Part shown: positions 7,787 to 16,711 of the stretch, piece after piece
Position numbering within the stretch: the stretch's first letter is position 1
Layout: every line of letters begins with the position of its first letter
Source: Agromyces larvae
GTDB lineage: Bacteria > Actinomycetota > Actinomycetes > Actinomycetales > Microbacteriaceae
DNA length: 64,000 nt
Assembly (NCBI RefSeq): GCF_022811705.1
Contig: NZ_CP094528.1
Span: forward strand, 2,356,001 to 2,420,000
Reading direction: 5' to 3'
Notes under the pieces: generated by a model
Told to the model about the DNA's origin: nothing
Database searches by the model: none
Seen by the model: the letters and a program-made list of their open reading frames with translations, nothing else
Made by a program: the position numbers and the translations under genes

Positions 7787-9520
7787 GTGCTCATCAAGCT
7801 CATGGCGCGCTACCTGAAGCCCTACTGGCTGCTTCTCGTGGGCGTGCTCGTCTTCCAGTTCCTGTCCGCGCTCGCCAGCCTCTATCTGCCGAGCCTCAAC
7901 GCCGACATCGTCGACAAAGGCGTCTCGCAAGGAGACACCGCCTTCATCTGGTCGACGGGGTCGTTCATGCTCGCGATCTCGCTCGGGCAGATCCTCTGCT
8001 CGATCATCGCGACGTACTTCGCGGCCAAGGCCGCGATGCGGCTCGGCCGCGACATCCGCAACGACGTGTTCGAACGCGTCTCGGGCTTCTCCGAGCGCGA
8101 GGTGAGCACGTTCGGCCCCGGCTCGCTGATCACCCGCAACACCAACGACGTGCAGCAGGTGCAGATGCTCACGATGATGGCGGCGACGTTCCTCGTGACC
8201 GCGCCGCTGCTCGCCATCGGCGGCATCATCCTCGCCCTGCGCCAAGACGTCGGCCTGAGCTGGATCATCGCGGTCGCGGTGCCCACCCTGCTCGTCATCG
8301 CGGGCCTCATCATCAGCCGCATGGTGCCGCTGTTCCGCAGCTTCCAGGGCAAGCTCGACGGCGTCAACCGCATCATGCGCGAGCAGCTCACCGGCATCCG
8401 GGTCATCCGGGCCTTTGTGCGCGAGCCCATCGAAGAGGCGCGGTTCCGCGACGCGAACACCGACATCATGGTCGTCGGCCGCAAGATCGGGTCGCTGTTC
8501 GTGCTGCTGTTCCCGCTCGTCATGCTGGTGCTCAACGTCACGATCATCGGCGTCATCTGGTTCGGCGCGATCCGCATCGACGCCGGCGACATGCAGATCG
8601 GCACGCTGTTCGCCTTCATGCAGTACGTCATGACGATCCTGTCGGGCGTGCTCATGGCGAGCTTCATGACGATGATGATCCCGCGTGCGGCGGTCTCGGC
8701 CGGCCGCATCGGCGAGGTGCTCGCGACCGACACGTCGCTCGCACGTCCCACCGACGCGGTCACCGACTTCCCCGAGCCGGGCGCGGTCGAGTTCCGCGGC
8801 GCGACGTTCACGTACCCGGGTGCCGAACACCCGGTGCTCTCGCAGATCGCCTTCCGGGCCGAACCCGGTGAGACGGTCGCGGTCGTCGGGTCGACGGGCG
8901 CCGGCAAGACGACGCTCGTCTCGCTGATCCCGCGGCTGTTCGACGTCACCGGCGGCGAGGTGCTCGTGAACGGCGTCGACGTGCGCCGCGCCGACCTCGA
9001 TGCGCTGTGGCAGAGCATCGGGCTGGTGCCCCAACGGCCGTTCCTGTTCGCCGGCACCGTCGCGTCGAACCTCCGCTTCGGCCGCGAGGACGCGACCGAC
9101 GACGAGCTCTGGCATGCGCTCGAGATCGCCCAGGGCCGCGACTTCGTCGAAGAGATGGAGGGCCGGCTCGACGCGCGCATCGCGCAGGGCGGCACGAACG
9201 TGTCGGGCGGGCAGCGGCAGCGGCTCGCGATCGCCCGCGCGATCGTGCACCGGCCGAAGATCCTGGTCTTCGACGACTCGTTCTCGGCACTCGACCTCAC
9301 CACCGACGCGCGGCTGCGCCAGGCGCTCTGGAACGAACTGCCCGAGGTGACGAAGGTGGTCGTCGCCCAGCGCGTGTCGACCATCACCGACGCCGACCGC
9401 ATCATCGTCCTCGACGACGGCGGCATGGTCGGCATCGGCACGCACGACGAGCTGCTCGAGACGTGCCAGACGTACCGCGAGATCGTCGAATCCCAGCTCG
9501 GAGTGGAGGCCGCGCGATGA
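7787..9520 (+). CDS. ABC exporter, fused permease-ATPase (half-transporter 1)
   Basis: A 577-aa half-transporter: six membrane helices (about 10-300), then a nucleotide-binding domain with Walker A (GSTGAGKTT), Q-loop, signature NVSGGQRQR and a Walker B ending VFDDSFSALD. Asp-Asp replaces the usual Asp-Glu, so its catalytic glutamate is non-canonical (degenerate site), as is common in one half of heterodimeric exporters. The GTG at 7787 follows GGAG by 8 nt and gives the family-typical N-terminus (LIKLMARYLKPY); the first in-frame ATG at 7802 has no ribosome binding site. The stop overlaps the start of the next gene by 4 nt, so the two halves are co-translated. The substrate is unknown; a lipid or drug is likely. 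Confidence 0.85.
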   Translation: MLIKLMARYLKPYWLLLVGVLVFQFLSALASLYLPSLNADIVDKGVSQGDTAFIWSTGSFMLAISLGQILCSIIATYFAAKAAMRLGRDIRNDVFERVSGFSEREVSTFGPGSLITRNTNDVQQVQMLTMMAATFLVTAPLLAIGGIILALRQDVGLSWIIAVAVPTLLVIAGLIISRMVPLFRSFQGKLDGVNRIMREQLTGIRVIRAFVREPIEEARFRDANTDIMVVGRKIGSLFVLLFPLVMLVLNVTIIGVIWFGAIRIDAGDMQIGTLFAFMQYVMTILSGVLMASFMTMMIPRAAVSAGRIGEVLATDTSLARPTDAVTDFPEPGAVEFRGATFTYPGAEHPVLSQIAFRAEPGETVAVVGSTGAGKTTLVSLIPRLFDVTGGEVLVNGVDVRRADLDALWQSIGLVPQRPFLFAGTVASNLRFGREDATDDELWHALEIAQGRDFVEEMEGRLDARIAQGGTNVSGGQRQRLAIARAIVHRPKILVFDDSFSALDLTTDARLRQALWNELPEVTKVVVAQRVSTITDADRIIVLDDGGMVGIGTHDELLETCQTYREIVESQLGVEAAR

Positions 9521-11649
9521 GCGGGCGCAAGGAATCGAAGGCGGCGAAGGCCGCCGAGATCGTCGGCGAAGCCGCCGCACCGGCGGTCGCGCAGACCGAA
9601 GAGGAGCGGCTCGAACTCGAGCTCGCCGAGCAGGCCCGCCTGTCGGCCGACGACTGGAGCGGTGCCGTCGCGCCCGGCAAGGCGCAGGACTTCCCGAAGG
9701 CGTTCCGCCGCATGCTCGGGCTGCTGAAGCCGTGGGCGTTCGGATTCGCGTTCGTGTCGCTGCTCGGCGCGATCGGCGTCGTGCTGACCGTGGCCGCGCC
9801 CAAGATCCTCGGCGAGGCGACGAACATCATCTTCGCCGGGTTCATCGGCGCGCAGCTGCCGCCCGAGCTCACCACCGAGCAGGCCGTCGAGATGCTGCGA
9901 GCATCGGGCCAGGGCGACATCGCGAACATCGTCGCGGCAGCCGGCGCGGTGCCCGGCGAGGGCGTCGACTTCGTGCGGCTCAGCCAGGTGCTGATCCTCG
10001 TGATGTTCCTCTACCTGGCCGCATCGGTGCTCACCTGGCTGCAGGGCTACGTCATCAACGTCATCATGGTGCGGGCGATGTGGCGGCTGCGCGACCAGGT
10101 CGAGGCGAAGATCAACCGCCTGCCGCTCAGCTACTTCGACCGGGTGCAGCGCGGCGAGCTGATCTCGCGCGTGACGAACGACATCGACAACATCACCCAG
10201 ACGATGCAGCAGTCGCTGTCGGGCGCGCTCACCGCGGTGCTCACGGTCGTCGGCGTGCTCATCATGATGTTCTCGATCTCGTGGCAGCTCTCGCTCGTGG
10301 CGCTCGTCACCCTGCCGCTCATGGGCGTCATCTTCGGCGTCATCGGGCCGAAGTCGCAGAAGGCGTTCGGCATCCAGTGGCGCAAGGTCGGCCGTCTGAA
10401 CGCGCGCGTCGAGGAGTCGTTCTCGGGCCACGCGCTCGTGAAGGTCTTCGGTCGCGAGCGGTCTTCGCTCGAGGCGTTCCGCGCCGAGAACGACGAGCTG
10501 TACGAGGCATCCTTCAAGGCGCAGTTCCTGTCGAACATCATGATGCCCGCGATGATGTTCATCGGAAACCTGACCTACGTCGGCATCGCCGTGATCGGCG
10601 GGCTCATGGTCGCGACCGGTCAGCTGCGGCTCGGCGACGTGCAGGCGTTCATCCAGTACTCGCAGCAGTTCACGCAACCGCTGTCCGAGCTCGGCGGCAT
10701 GATGGCCGTCGTGCAGTCGGGCACCGCGTCGGCCGAGCGCGTCTTCGACCTGCTCGACCAGGACGAGCAGGAGCCCGACGACGCCGACGCCCCCGGGCCC
10801 GCCGACGGCGACGGCACGATCGAGTTCGAGCACGTCGCGTTCTCGTACTCGCCCGAGCACCCGCTGATCCGCGACCTGTCGTTCCGGGTCGAACCCGGGC
10901 AGACGGTCGCCATCGTCGGGCCGACGGGTGCAGGCAAGACGACGCTGGTGAACCTGCTGATGCGGTTCTACGAGCTCGACGGCGGGCGCATCCTCGTGAA
11001 CGGTCAGGACATCGCGGCACTCACCCGCCACGATGTGCGGGCGCGCACCGGCATGGTGCTGCAGGATCCGTGGCTGTTCGCCGGCTCCATCCGCGAGAAC
11101 ATCCGCTACGGCCGCGACGACGCCACCGACGACGAGATCATCGAGGCGGCGAAGGCGACCTATGTCGACCGGTTCGTGCACTCGCTGCCCGACGGCTACG
11201 ACACGGTGCTCGACGAGGACGCCTCGAACATCTCGGCCGGCGAGAAACAGCTCATCACGATCGCCCGCGCGTTCGTGTCGCAGCCGTCGGTGCTGATCCT
11301 CGACGAGGCGACGAGCTCGGTCGACACCCGCACCGAACTGCTGCTGCAGCACGCCATGGCCGCGCTGCGCGAGGGGCGCACGTCGTTCGTCATCGCGCAC
11401 CGGCTCTCGACGATCCGCGACGCCGACCTCATCCTCGTGATGGAGCACGGCGACATCGTCGAGCAGGGCACGCACGACGAGCTGATCACCGCACAGGGCG
11501 CGTACTTCCGCCTCTACAACTCGCAGTTCGAGCAGGCCGCCACCGACCTCGACGCCGAGGCGGCACTCGCAGGCGGTCAGGGTGCGACCGGCGACGAGGG
11601 TGCATCGGGTGACGAGGGCGCGACCGAACCGGAGTCGGCGCGCGTCTGA
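9517..11649 (+). CDS. ABC exporter, fused permease-ATPase (half-transporter 2)
   Basis: A 710-aa partner of the preceding gene, joined by an ATGA overlap. A charged cytoplasmic N-terminal extension (about 1-65) precedes six helices, with an insertion between the first two helices (about 110-150), then the ATPase domain: Walker A GPTGAGKTT, signature NISAGEKQL and a full Walker B ILDEATSSVD with the catalytic Glu. The canonical site here and the degenerate site in the partner suggest a heterodimer with one active ATPase site. The acidic, Gly/Ala-rich C-terminal tail is low complexity. The gene ends before a convergent serine hydrolase gene. Confidence 0.88.
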   Translation: MSGRKESKAAKAAEIVGEAAAPAVAQTEEERLELELAEQARLSADDWSGAVAPGKAQDFPKAFRRMLGLLKPWAFGFAFVSLLGAIGVVLTVAAPKILGEATNIIFAGFIGAQLPPELTTEQAVEMLRASGQGDIANIVAAAGAVPGEGVDFVRLSQVLILVMFLYLAASVLTWLQGYVINVIMVRAMWRLRDQVEAKINRLPLSYFDRVQRGELISRVTNDIDNITQTMQQSLSGALTAVLTVVGVLIMMFSISWQLSLVALVTLPLMGVIFGVIGPKSQKAFGIQWRKVGRLNARVEESFSGHALVKVFGRERSSLEAFRAENDELYEASFKAQFLSNIMMPAMMFIGNLTYVGIAVIGGLMVATGQLRLGDVQAFIQYSQQFTQPLSELGGMMAVVQSGTASAERVFDLLDQDEQEPDDADAPGPADGDGTIEFEHVAFSYSPEHPLIRDLSFRVEPGQTVAIVGPTGAGKTTLVNLLMRFYELDGGRILVNGQDIAALTRHDVRARTGMVLQDPWLFAGSIRENIRYGRDDATDDEIIEAAKATYVDRFVHSLPDGYDTVLDEDASNISAGEKQLITIARAFVSQPSVLILDEATSSVDTRTELLLQHAMAALREGRTSFVIAHRLSTIRDADLILVMEHGDIVEQGTHDELITAQGAYFRLYNSQFEQAATDLDAEAALAGGQGATGDEGASGDEGATEPESARV

Positions 11650-11666
11650 CGCCCTGTTCCCCGCGA

Positions 11667-11724
11667 AGGCACCGTGTTCAGTCCGAGGCACGCCAGGCGG
11701 TGCCTCCGTCTGAACATGGTGCCT
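11667..11724. terminator. Nested hairpin between convergent genes
   Basis: The outer arms (11667-11681 and 11710-11724, core GGCACCGTGTTCAG) pair with one G-U, and an inner perfect 7-bp stem (GAGGCAC/GTGCCTC at 11685-11691 and 11700-11706) sits within them. It lies between the ends of the ABC transporter and serine hydrolase genes and can act in both directions. There is no T tract, as is usual for this group. Confidence 0.6.
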
Positions 11725-11742
11725 CGGTTGCGAGTGCGCGGC

Positions 11743-12921
11743 TCAAAGTGCGGCGTACACCGCCCGGGTGTAGGCGTCCGATCGCTCCGAGCCGATGATG
11801 CCCGGAGACATCCGGTTCATCACGTAGGCGAAGGTGACGCCGCGGTCGGCGTCGGCGATCACGATCGAACCGCCCCACCCGCCCCAGAACGCGACCCGGC
11901 CCTCGGGGATCGCGGGCGTTGAGACGGGGTTCGACACCGCCCACCCGAGCGCGAACCGCAGCGGGATGCCGAGCACGAGGTCGATGCCGTCGGTGTGCTC
12001 GGCGAACACCCGCTCGACGGTCTCGGGCGCGACGATGCGACGGCCGCCGGCCTCGCCTCGGCCGGCGAGCACCGAGTTGAGCCGGGCGACCGAACGGGCG
12101 TTGCCCTGGCCTCCGGCACCGCCGATGCCGGCCGAGCGCCACTCGGGGGTCCAGGTGAGCTCGGCACTCAGGATCGGGCCGGTGAAGGTGCGGAACGCGG
12201 GCGAGTCGGGCGGCAGCGCGCCGAGATCGAGGGTGCCGGCGGGCGGAACGACGTCGCTCACCCGGTGATGCTCCGACTCGGGCAGGCCGAGCCAGAAGTC
12301 GGCGCCCAGCGGCTCGGCGAGCTCCTCCCGCACGAAGTCGCCGAGCGCCCGCCCGTCGACCCGCCGCACGAGTTCGCCGACGAGGTGCCCGTAGTCGAGC
12401 AGGTGGTATCCCGACATCGCGCCGGCGGGCCACCAGCTCGGCTGGGCGGCGAGTCGCGCGGCCGCCGCCGGCTGGTCGTACAGGTCGGCCGGCTCGGTGG
12501 GCTGCGCCCACCCCGAGACGCCCGACGTGTGCATGAGCACGTGCTTGACCAGCACGCCCTCCTTGCCGGCGGCGGCGAACTCGGGCCAGTACTGCGCGAC
12601 GGGCCGGTCGGGGTCGAGCTGCCCGCGGTCGATGAGCACGAGCGCGGCGAGCGCGCTCACCGTCTTCGAGATCGACCACACGTTGGTGAGCGTGTCGCGC
12701 TGCCACGGCCGGGTACGGTTCGCGTCGGCGAAGCCGCCCCAGAGGTCGACGACGAGGTCGTCGCCCACGAATACGGCGACGGATGCTCCGAGCTCGTCGC
12801 CGTTCGCGAGCCGGTGGGCGAACTCGTCGCGGAGAGCGGCGAACTCGGGCGCGCAGGTGCCGGCGGGTTCGGGGGCGGGGCTGCTCGCGGTGCGGTCGCG
12901 TTCGGCGGTGGTGTCCGTCAT
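11743..12921 (-). CDS. Serine hydrolase of the beta-lactamase/esterase (class C) family
   Basis: A 392-aa protein without a clear signal peptide. It has the S-x-x-K nucleophile motif (SISK near residue 84), followed by the Tyr motif region (YHLLDYGHLVGELVRRV near 170-185) and a C-terminal Gly-rich segment (FWGGWGGS) in place of the KTG box. These match EstB-like esterases and penicillin-binding-protein-like hydrolases rather than true beta-lactamases. The start ATG follows GAGGAG by 5 nt. It is divergent from the dehydrogenase operon; the 130-bp gap holds a 20-bp operator, so both may respond to the same TetR. The substrate is unknown. Confidence 0.8.
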   Translation of the reverse strand: MTDTTAERDRTASSPAPEPAGTCAPEFAALRDEFAHRLANGDELGASVAVFVGDDLVVDLWGGFADANRTRPWQRDTLTNVWSISKTVSALAALVLIDRGQLDPDRPVAQYWPEFAAAGKEGVLVKHVLMHTSGVSGWAQPTEPADLYDQPAAAARLAAQPSWWPAGAMSGYHLLDYGHLVGELVRRVDGRALGDFVREELAEPLGADFWLGLPESEHHRVSDVVPPAGTLDLGALPPDSPAFRTFTGPILSAELTWTPEWRSAGIGGAGGQGNARSVARLNSVLAGRGEAGGRRIVAPETVERVFAEHTDGIDLVLGIPLRFALGWAVSNPVSTPAIPEGRVAFWGGWGGSIVIADADRGVTFAYVMNRMSPGIIGSERSDAYTRAVYAAL

Positions 12922-12981
12922 GGGTGCTCCTCAGCGTCGTCGGTGGGAGGCTCGTCGCGCACGGCGCGAGAGTTGACTCAA

Positions 12982-13001
12982 CATACCGCGCGGTCGGTAT
13001 G
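12982..13001. promoter_or_regulatory. Shared 20-bp operator, copy 1
   Basis: CATACCGCGCGGTCGGTATG has 7-bp inverted arms (CATACCG/CGGTATG). The exact reverse complement occurs at 34118-34137 and diverged copies at 44938-44957 and 48795-48814. Its last bases overlap a -10-like TATGCT, with TTGACT 19 nt further upstream, so binding would block the dehydrogenase operon promoter. Confidence 0.8.
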
Positions 13002-13051
13002 CTTGTCATCCCTGGGTACGATTCGTGCGGAGAACTCGACGAGGAGGCGAC

Positions 13052-14230
13052 ATGCGCATCACCGGAGCCGTGCTCGAACGCTCGGGCGCCGAGGCGCCGT
13101 TCGCGACCAGCCGCCCGTTCACGGTCGGCGAGCTCGAACTCGACCCGCCGGGCCCCGGCGAGGTGCTGGTGCGCATCGAGGCCGCCGGCGTCTGCCACTC
13201 CGACCTCAGCGTCGTCGACGGCAACCGCGTGCGACCGACGCCGATGCTGCTCGGCCACGAGGCCGCGGGCATCGTCGAACAGATCGGCGCCGGCGTCGAC
13301 GATCTCGCGGTCGGCACGCGCGTGGTGATGACGTTCCTCCCCCGGTGCGGCGAGTGCGATGGCTGCCGCACCGACGGACGCCTGCCGTGCGATGTCGGCA
13401 CGGCGGCGAACACCGCGGGCACGCTGGTCGGCGGCGGCATCCGGCTGCGACGCGACGCGGGCGAGCCCGGCGAACGCGCCCAGCCCGTGCACCACCACCT
13501 CGGCGTCAGCGCGTTCGCCACGCACGCGGTCGTGAGCCGCACCTCGATCGTGCCGGTCGAGGCCGACGTGCCCGCCGACGTCGCCGCACTCCTCGGCTGC
13601 GCGGTGCTCACGGGCGGCGGCGCGGTCGTGAATGCCGGCCGACCCGCACCCGGCGACCGCGTCATCGTGGTCGGCCTCGGCGGCGTCGGCATGGCGGCCC
13701 TGCTCGTCGCGATCGCGCTCGGCCACGAGGTGATCGGCATCGATGCGGTGCCCGCCAAGCTCGACCTCGCACGCGGCTTCGGAGCATCCGATGCGCTGCT
13801 GCCGCAGGACGCGACCGACCGAGGTCTGCGCGCTCCCGTCGTGATCGAGGCCGCCGGATCGGCGCGCGCGTTCGAAACCGCGTTCGCGCTCACGGCGCCG
13901 GGCGGCACGACCGTGACCGTCGGCCTGCCGGCACCCGGAGCGAGGGCGTCGATCTCACCGCTCGCCCTCACCGCCGAGGCGCGAACCGTGATCGGCAGCT
14001 ACCTGGGCTCCGCGGTGCCGAGCCGAGACATCCCGCGCTACGTCGACCTGTGGCGAGCCGGCCGATTGCCGCTCGAACGGCTGGTGTCGTCGCGCATCCG
14101 CCTCGACGAGATCGACGCCGCGATGGACCGACTCGCCGCCGGCGACGAACTGCGCCAGCTCATCGACCTCGAGGCATCCGCTTCGCCCGACCGCCCCACC
14201 ACCCCCGCAACCGAGAGGACCACCGCATGA
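13052..14230 (+). CDS. Zinc-dependent alcohol dehydrogenase (MDR superfamily)
   Basis: A 392-aa NAD(P)-dependent alcohol dehydrogenase. Catalytic zinc ligands are visible as Cys in GVCHSD and His-Glu in LLGHEAAG; the structural-zinc lobe is CGECDGC plus a further Cys (RLPCDVG). The Rossmann motif is GLGGVG near residue 210. The length fits class III-like/aryl alcohol dehydrogenases. The ATG at 13052 follows GAGGAGG by 5 nt. It begins a tightly coupled operon (ATGA overlap with the next gene) with a ketoacyl reductase and a MaoC hydratase, pointing to oxidation of an alcohol that feeds a CoA-ester pathway. It probably belongs to the regulon of the 20-bp operator. Confidence 0.85.
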   Translation: MRITGAVLERSGAEAPFATSRPFTVGELELDPPGPGEVLVRIEAAGVCHSDLSVVDGNRVRPTPMLLGHEAAGIVEQIGAGVDDLAVGTRVVMTFLPRCGECDGCRTDGRLPCDVGTAANTAGTLVGGGIRLRRDAGEPGERAQPVHHHLGVSAFATHAVVSRTSIVPVEADVPADVAALLGCAVLTGGGAVVNAGRPAPGDRVIVVGLGGVGMAALLVAIALGHEVIGIDAVPAKLDLARGFGASDALLPQDATDRGLRAPVVIEAAGSARAFETAFALTAPGGTTVTVGLPAPGARASISPLALTAEARTVIGSYLGSAVPSRDIPRYVDLWRAGRLPLERLVSSRIRLDEIDAAMDRLAAGDELRQLIDLEASASPDRPTTPATERTTA

Positions 14231-14976
14231 CCCGCACCGCCATCGTCACCGGAGCCGCCCGCGGCATCGGCGCCGCGACCGCACGCCGACTCGCCGCCGA
14301 CGGGCACGCCGTCGCCGTCGTCGACCTGCTCGAAGACCAGGCCGCCGCGACCGCGGCCTCGATCGAGGCCGACGGCGGTCGCGCGATCGCGGTCGGGGCC
14401 GACGTCTCCGACGCCGACGCCGTCGCATCCGCCGTCGCCCGCGTGGCCGACGAGCTCGGCGCGCCGACGATCCTCGTGAACAACGCCGGGATTCTGCGCG
14501 ACAACCTGCTGTTCAAGATGAGCGAGTCCGACTGGGACGCGGTGCTGAACGTGCACCTGCGCGGCGCGTTCCTCATGTCGCGCGCGGTGCAGGCGCACCA
14601 GGTCGAAGCCGGATGGGGTCGCATCGTCAACCTGTCGTCGACATCGGCGCTCGGCAACCGCGGACAGGCGAACTACGCCGCCGCGAAGGCCGGCATGCAG
14701 GGCTTCACGAAGACCCTCGCGATCGAACTCGGCCGGTACGGCGTCACCGCGAACGCGGTCGCACCCGGGTTCATCGAGACCGACATGACGCGCGCGACCG
14801 CCGAACGCGTCGGCGTGCCGTTCGAGGACTTCCTCGCGGCCGCGGCGCGCGAGATCCCCGTCGGGCGCGCCGGGCAGCCCGAGGACATCGCCGCCGCCGT
14901 CTCGTTCTTCGCCTCCGAAGAGGCCGGGTTCGTGTCGGGCCAGGTTCTCTACGTGGCGGGTGGGCCGCGCGCATGA
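14227..14976 (+). CDS. Short-chain dehydrogenase, 3-oxoacyl reductase type (FabG-like)
   Basis: A 249-aa classical SDR: cofactor motif TGAARGIG near residue 9, NNAG near 89, catalytic Ser in NLSS and Y-x-x-A-K (YAAAK) near 150, and the FabG-like segment VAPGFIETDM. It interconverts 3-hydroxyacyl and 3-oxoacyl thioesters. The start overlaps the dehydrogenase stop (ATGA) and its own stop overlaps the MaoC gene start. The pairing of FabG-like and MaoC-like genes suggests a dedicated hydroxyacyl-CoA step rather than general fatty acid synthesis. Confidence 0.87.
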   Translation: MTRTAIVTGAARGIGAATARRLAADGHAVAVVDLLEDQAAATAASIEADGGRAIAVGADVSDADAVASAVARVADELGAPTILVNNAGILRDNLLFKMSESDWDAVLNVHLRGAFLMSRAVQAHQVEAGWGRIVNLSSTSALGNRGQANYAAAKAGMQGFTKTLAIELGRYGVTANAVAPGFIETDMTRATAERVGVPFEDFLAAAAREIPVGRAGQPEDIAAAVSFFASEEAGFVSGQVLYVAGGPRA

Positions 14977-15458
14977 GCACCGCACCCGACGCGCGCACCG
15001 CGCCCGCCCGCTTCGCTTCGCCCGCCGACCTGCTCGGCGCCGCCGGAACCGCGCTCGGACCCGGCGACTGGTTCGCGATCGACCAGGCGCGCATCGACGC
15101 GTTCGCCGACGCGACCGACGACCACCAGTGGATCCACGTCGACGTCGAGCGGGCCGCCGCCGGTCCGTTCGGCGCGCCCATCGCACACGGGTTCCTCACG
15201 CTCTCACTGCTCACCGCGCTCGCCGGGCCCCTGCTCGCCGTCGACGGCGTCGCGATGGGGGTGAACTACGGGTTCGAGAAGGTGCGATTCTTGCAGCCGG
15301 TCACGGTCGGCTCGCGCGTGCGCGCGGTCGGCTCGATCGCGTCGGCCGAGCAGACCGGCTCCGGCATCCGCGTCGTGCAGCACCTCACGATCGAGATCGA
15401 GAACTCCGACCGCCCGGCGCTCGTCGCCCAGTGGGTGACGCTGATCGTGCCGGGCTGA
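14973..15458 (+). CDS. MaoC-family (R)-enoyl-CoA hydratase
   Basis: A 161-aa single hot-dog-fold protein. The MaoC hydratase motif is clear: DATDDHQWIHVD, then GAPIAHGFLTLSLL near residue 68, containing the catalytic Asp and His. It would hydrate trans-2-enoyl-CoA to the (R)-3-hydroxyacyl-CoA used by the upstream reductase. Its ATG overlaps the previous stop. It is the last gene of the operon; a strong hairpin follows within 25 bp. Confidence 0.88.
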   Translation: MSTAPDARTAPARFASPADLLGAAGTALGPGDWFAIDQARIDAFADATDDHQWIHVDVERAAAGPFGAPIAHGFLTLSLLTALAGPLLAVDGVAMGVNYGFEKVRFLQPVTVGSRVRAVGSIASAEQTGSGIRVVQHLTIEIENSDRPALVAQWVTLIVPG

Positions 15459-15482
15459 GCGTCGACCGTTGCGACGAACACG

Positions 15483-15521
15483 AATGGATGCCTCGGGCGC
15501 GAAGCCCGAGGCATCCATTCT
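15483..15521. terminator. Strong hairpin terminator after the dehydrogenase operon
   Basis: A perfect 17-bp stem (GAATGGATGCCTCGGGC and its complement) closes a GCGAA loop 24 bp after the MaoC stop. There is no T run. The arms carry GGATGC/GCATCC, which recurs in other hairpins in this window. Confidence 0.75.
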
Positions 15522-15833
15522 GTTGCTCGCGGCCTCGTCAACCCGCCGAGCAGGCCGCTTCCCGTGATCACGTACGCATTCCAGACCGGAACCGGGTCGA
15601 AGTGATTCGGGTCTTCGCGTGTGCTGAAGACCGACGTGAGGAACAGGACACCGGCTCCGAGCAGCCATCCGCCGATCAGGGCTCCCGGTGCGATCAGACT
15701 CAAGACGAGGATCACGCCCATGCGTCGATCCGATCGGCGCTGCGCGATGTCGATCTCATCTGCTTCCTCTCGTCCCGCGCGTCACTCCCGGGCGGGCGCG
15801 GTCAGCCATCAACATTCGCCGCCGAGAGCACTC
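15522..15833. other. Gene-poor stretch with a possible membrane-protein remnant
   Basis: No intact gene is supported here. On the minus strand an open frame from 15721 begins with two hydrophobic stretches (MGVILVLSLIAPGALIGGWL), then loses coding character, and stays open only because it reads through the hairpin and antisense to the MaoC gene. It may be the start of a decayed small membrane protein. Confidence 0.3.
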
Positions 15834-16304
15834 CTACGACGGCGACGTGACTCGCGCAGCGGTCGGCCCGTTGATGGCGCGCTTGCCTCGATTCACCCGG
15901 TTCTGAACCTTCGGGTTCACGCCCTTCGACCCGAGGATCTGAGAGACACGGCCTGGCGACATCTTGAGCACGCCGGCGATGTCGCGCACCGAGTAGCCGG
16001 CTGCTGCCAGCTTCGCCGCGGTCGTAGCCGTTGCGGCATTGAGGTCACGCTGCCGGCGTTCGGCAGCATCACGAGCTTCGCCGAGCTCGGCGGCGCGGGT
16101 GAACTCGGCGTCGACGCCGACGTAGACGTAGTGCAGGTCAGGGCGTTCGTCGTCGTCAGCAGCATCGGTGACGAGCGCGATGACCTCGTGCACAGCCTCG
16201 TCGAGGGCGGTGAGGTTGCGCGCGTAGGTGTGGGCTCCGTCGAGGTCGATGACGTCTGCGATCCACGCGTCGCCCTCGCGGGTCACTTCGACCGTGTAGC
16301 TCAT
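15834..16304 (-). CDS. hicB: HicB-family antitoxin with C-terminal HTH
   Basis: A 156-aa antitoxin. The N-terminus (MSYTVEVTREGDAWIADV) is the partial RNase H-like HicB fold. The C-terminal part (about 105-135, AAGYSVRDIAGVLKMSPGRVSQIL) is a helix-turn-helix, so it should neutralise HicA and bind the operator upstream of the pair. The start at 16304 is preferred because its ATGA overlaps the hicA stop and AAGGG lies 9 nt upstream; an ATG at 16313 would have no spacing to that site. Gene order is toxin first. Confidence 0.85.
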   Translation of the reverse strand: MSYTVEVTREGDAWIADVIDLDGAHTYARNLTALDEAVHEVIALVTDAADDDERPDLHYVYVGVDAEFTRAAELGEARDAAERRQRDLNAATATTAAKLAAAGYSVRDIAGVLKMSPGRVSQILGSKGVNPKVQNRVNRGKRAINGPTAARVTSPS

Positions 16305-16510
16305 CGGAGCCATCCCTTCCCGAGCACCGGTTCGAGGTCTCGTTCGATCTTGCGGAGGAGCCCGGTCGGGATATCGCCGGTGTGCTGTGGGACCGTGGTG
16401 TGCCCAACGACACCGTCGACCTCGACCCGGTAGAAGCGGTGCGATCCCTTCTGGCGGAGCACCGCGCCACCGCGGACCTCGATCGCCCGGTTCACCTCGC
16501 GTGCCTTCAC
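16301..16510 (-). CDS. hicA: HicA-family mRNA interferase toxin
   Basis: A 69-aa protein with the HicA double-stranded-RNA-binding-like fold and the catalytic His in KGSHRFYRV (near residue 24), followed by TTVPQHTGDIPTGLLRKI. It cleaves translated mRNAs until bound by HicB. It starts with GTG and appears leaderless: TAAACT (16522-16517 on the minus strand) ends 6 nt before the start. The operator palindrome overlaps this -10 box, which fits autorepression by the HicA-HicB complex. Confidence 0.87.
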   Translation of the reverse strand: MKAREVNRAIEVRGGAVLRQKGSHRFYRVEVDGVVGHTTVPQHTGDIPTGLLRKIERDLEPVLGKGWLR

Positions 16511-16517
16511 AGTCTAA

Positions 16518-16532
16518 GTTTAGTTCCTAAAC
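16518..16532. promoter_or_regulatory. hicAB operator and promoter
   Basis: GTTTAG-TTC-CTAAAC is a perfect inverted repeat (6+3+6) overlapping the probable -10 box TAAACT of hicA. A third half-site CTAAAC lies at 16551-16556. This is a natural binding site for the HTH of HicB. Confidence 0.65.
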
Positions 16533-16711
16533 AGCGCAAGTGTCCAGACGCTAAACACCTTGGCTCGGGAGGCCGTTCCCGCATTTCGCCTCCCTCGTCT
16601 CGTGCGTTCGTCTGATCATGTCCGGAACCAGCGAGATCGATATGCTCACGTCCAGATGCACGCCGAACACGAGAAGAGTGTGAAGCAGATTCCACGAACC
16701 GAGCGGCAGGG

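Noticed and set aside
1591..8871. A 2426-codon open frame on the plus strand antisense to metH and neighbours
   Set aside because: It is a shadow of G/C third-position bias in the real minus-strand genes, Arg/His-rich, with no domain or ribosome binding site.
11743..12921. Class C beta-lactamase
   Set aside because: No signal peptide and no KTG box; the motifs fit an EstB-like esterase better.
15266..15721. 151-codon minus-strand open frame as a membrane protein gene
   Set aside because: Only the first 40 residues look coding; the rest reads through a terminator hairpin and antisense to the MaoC gene.
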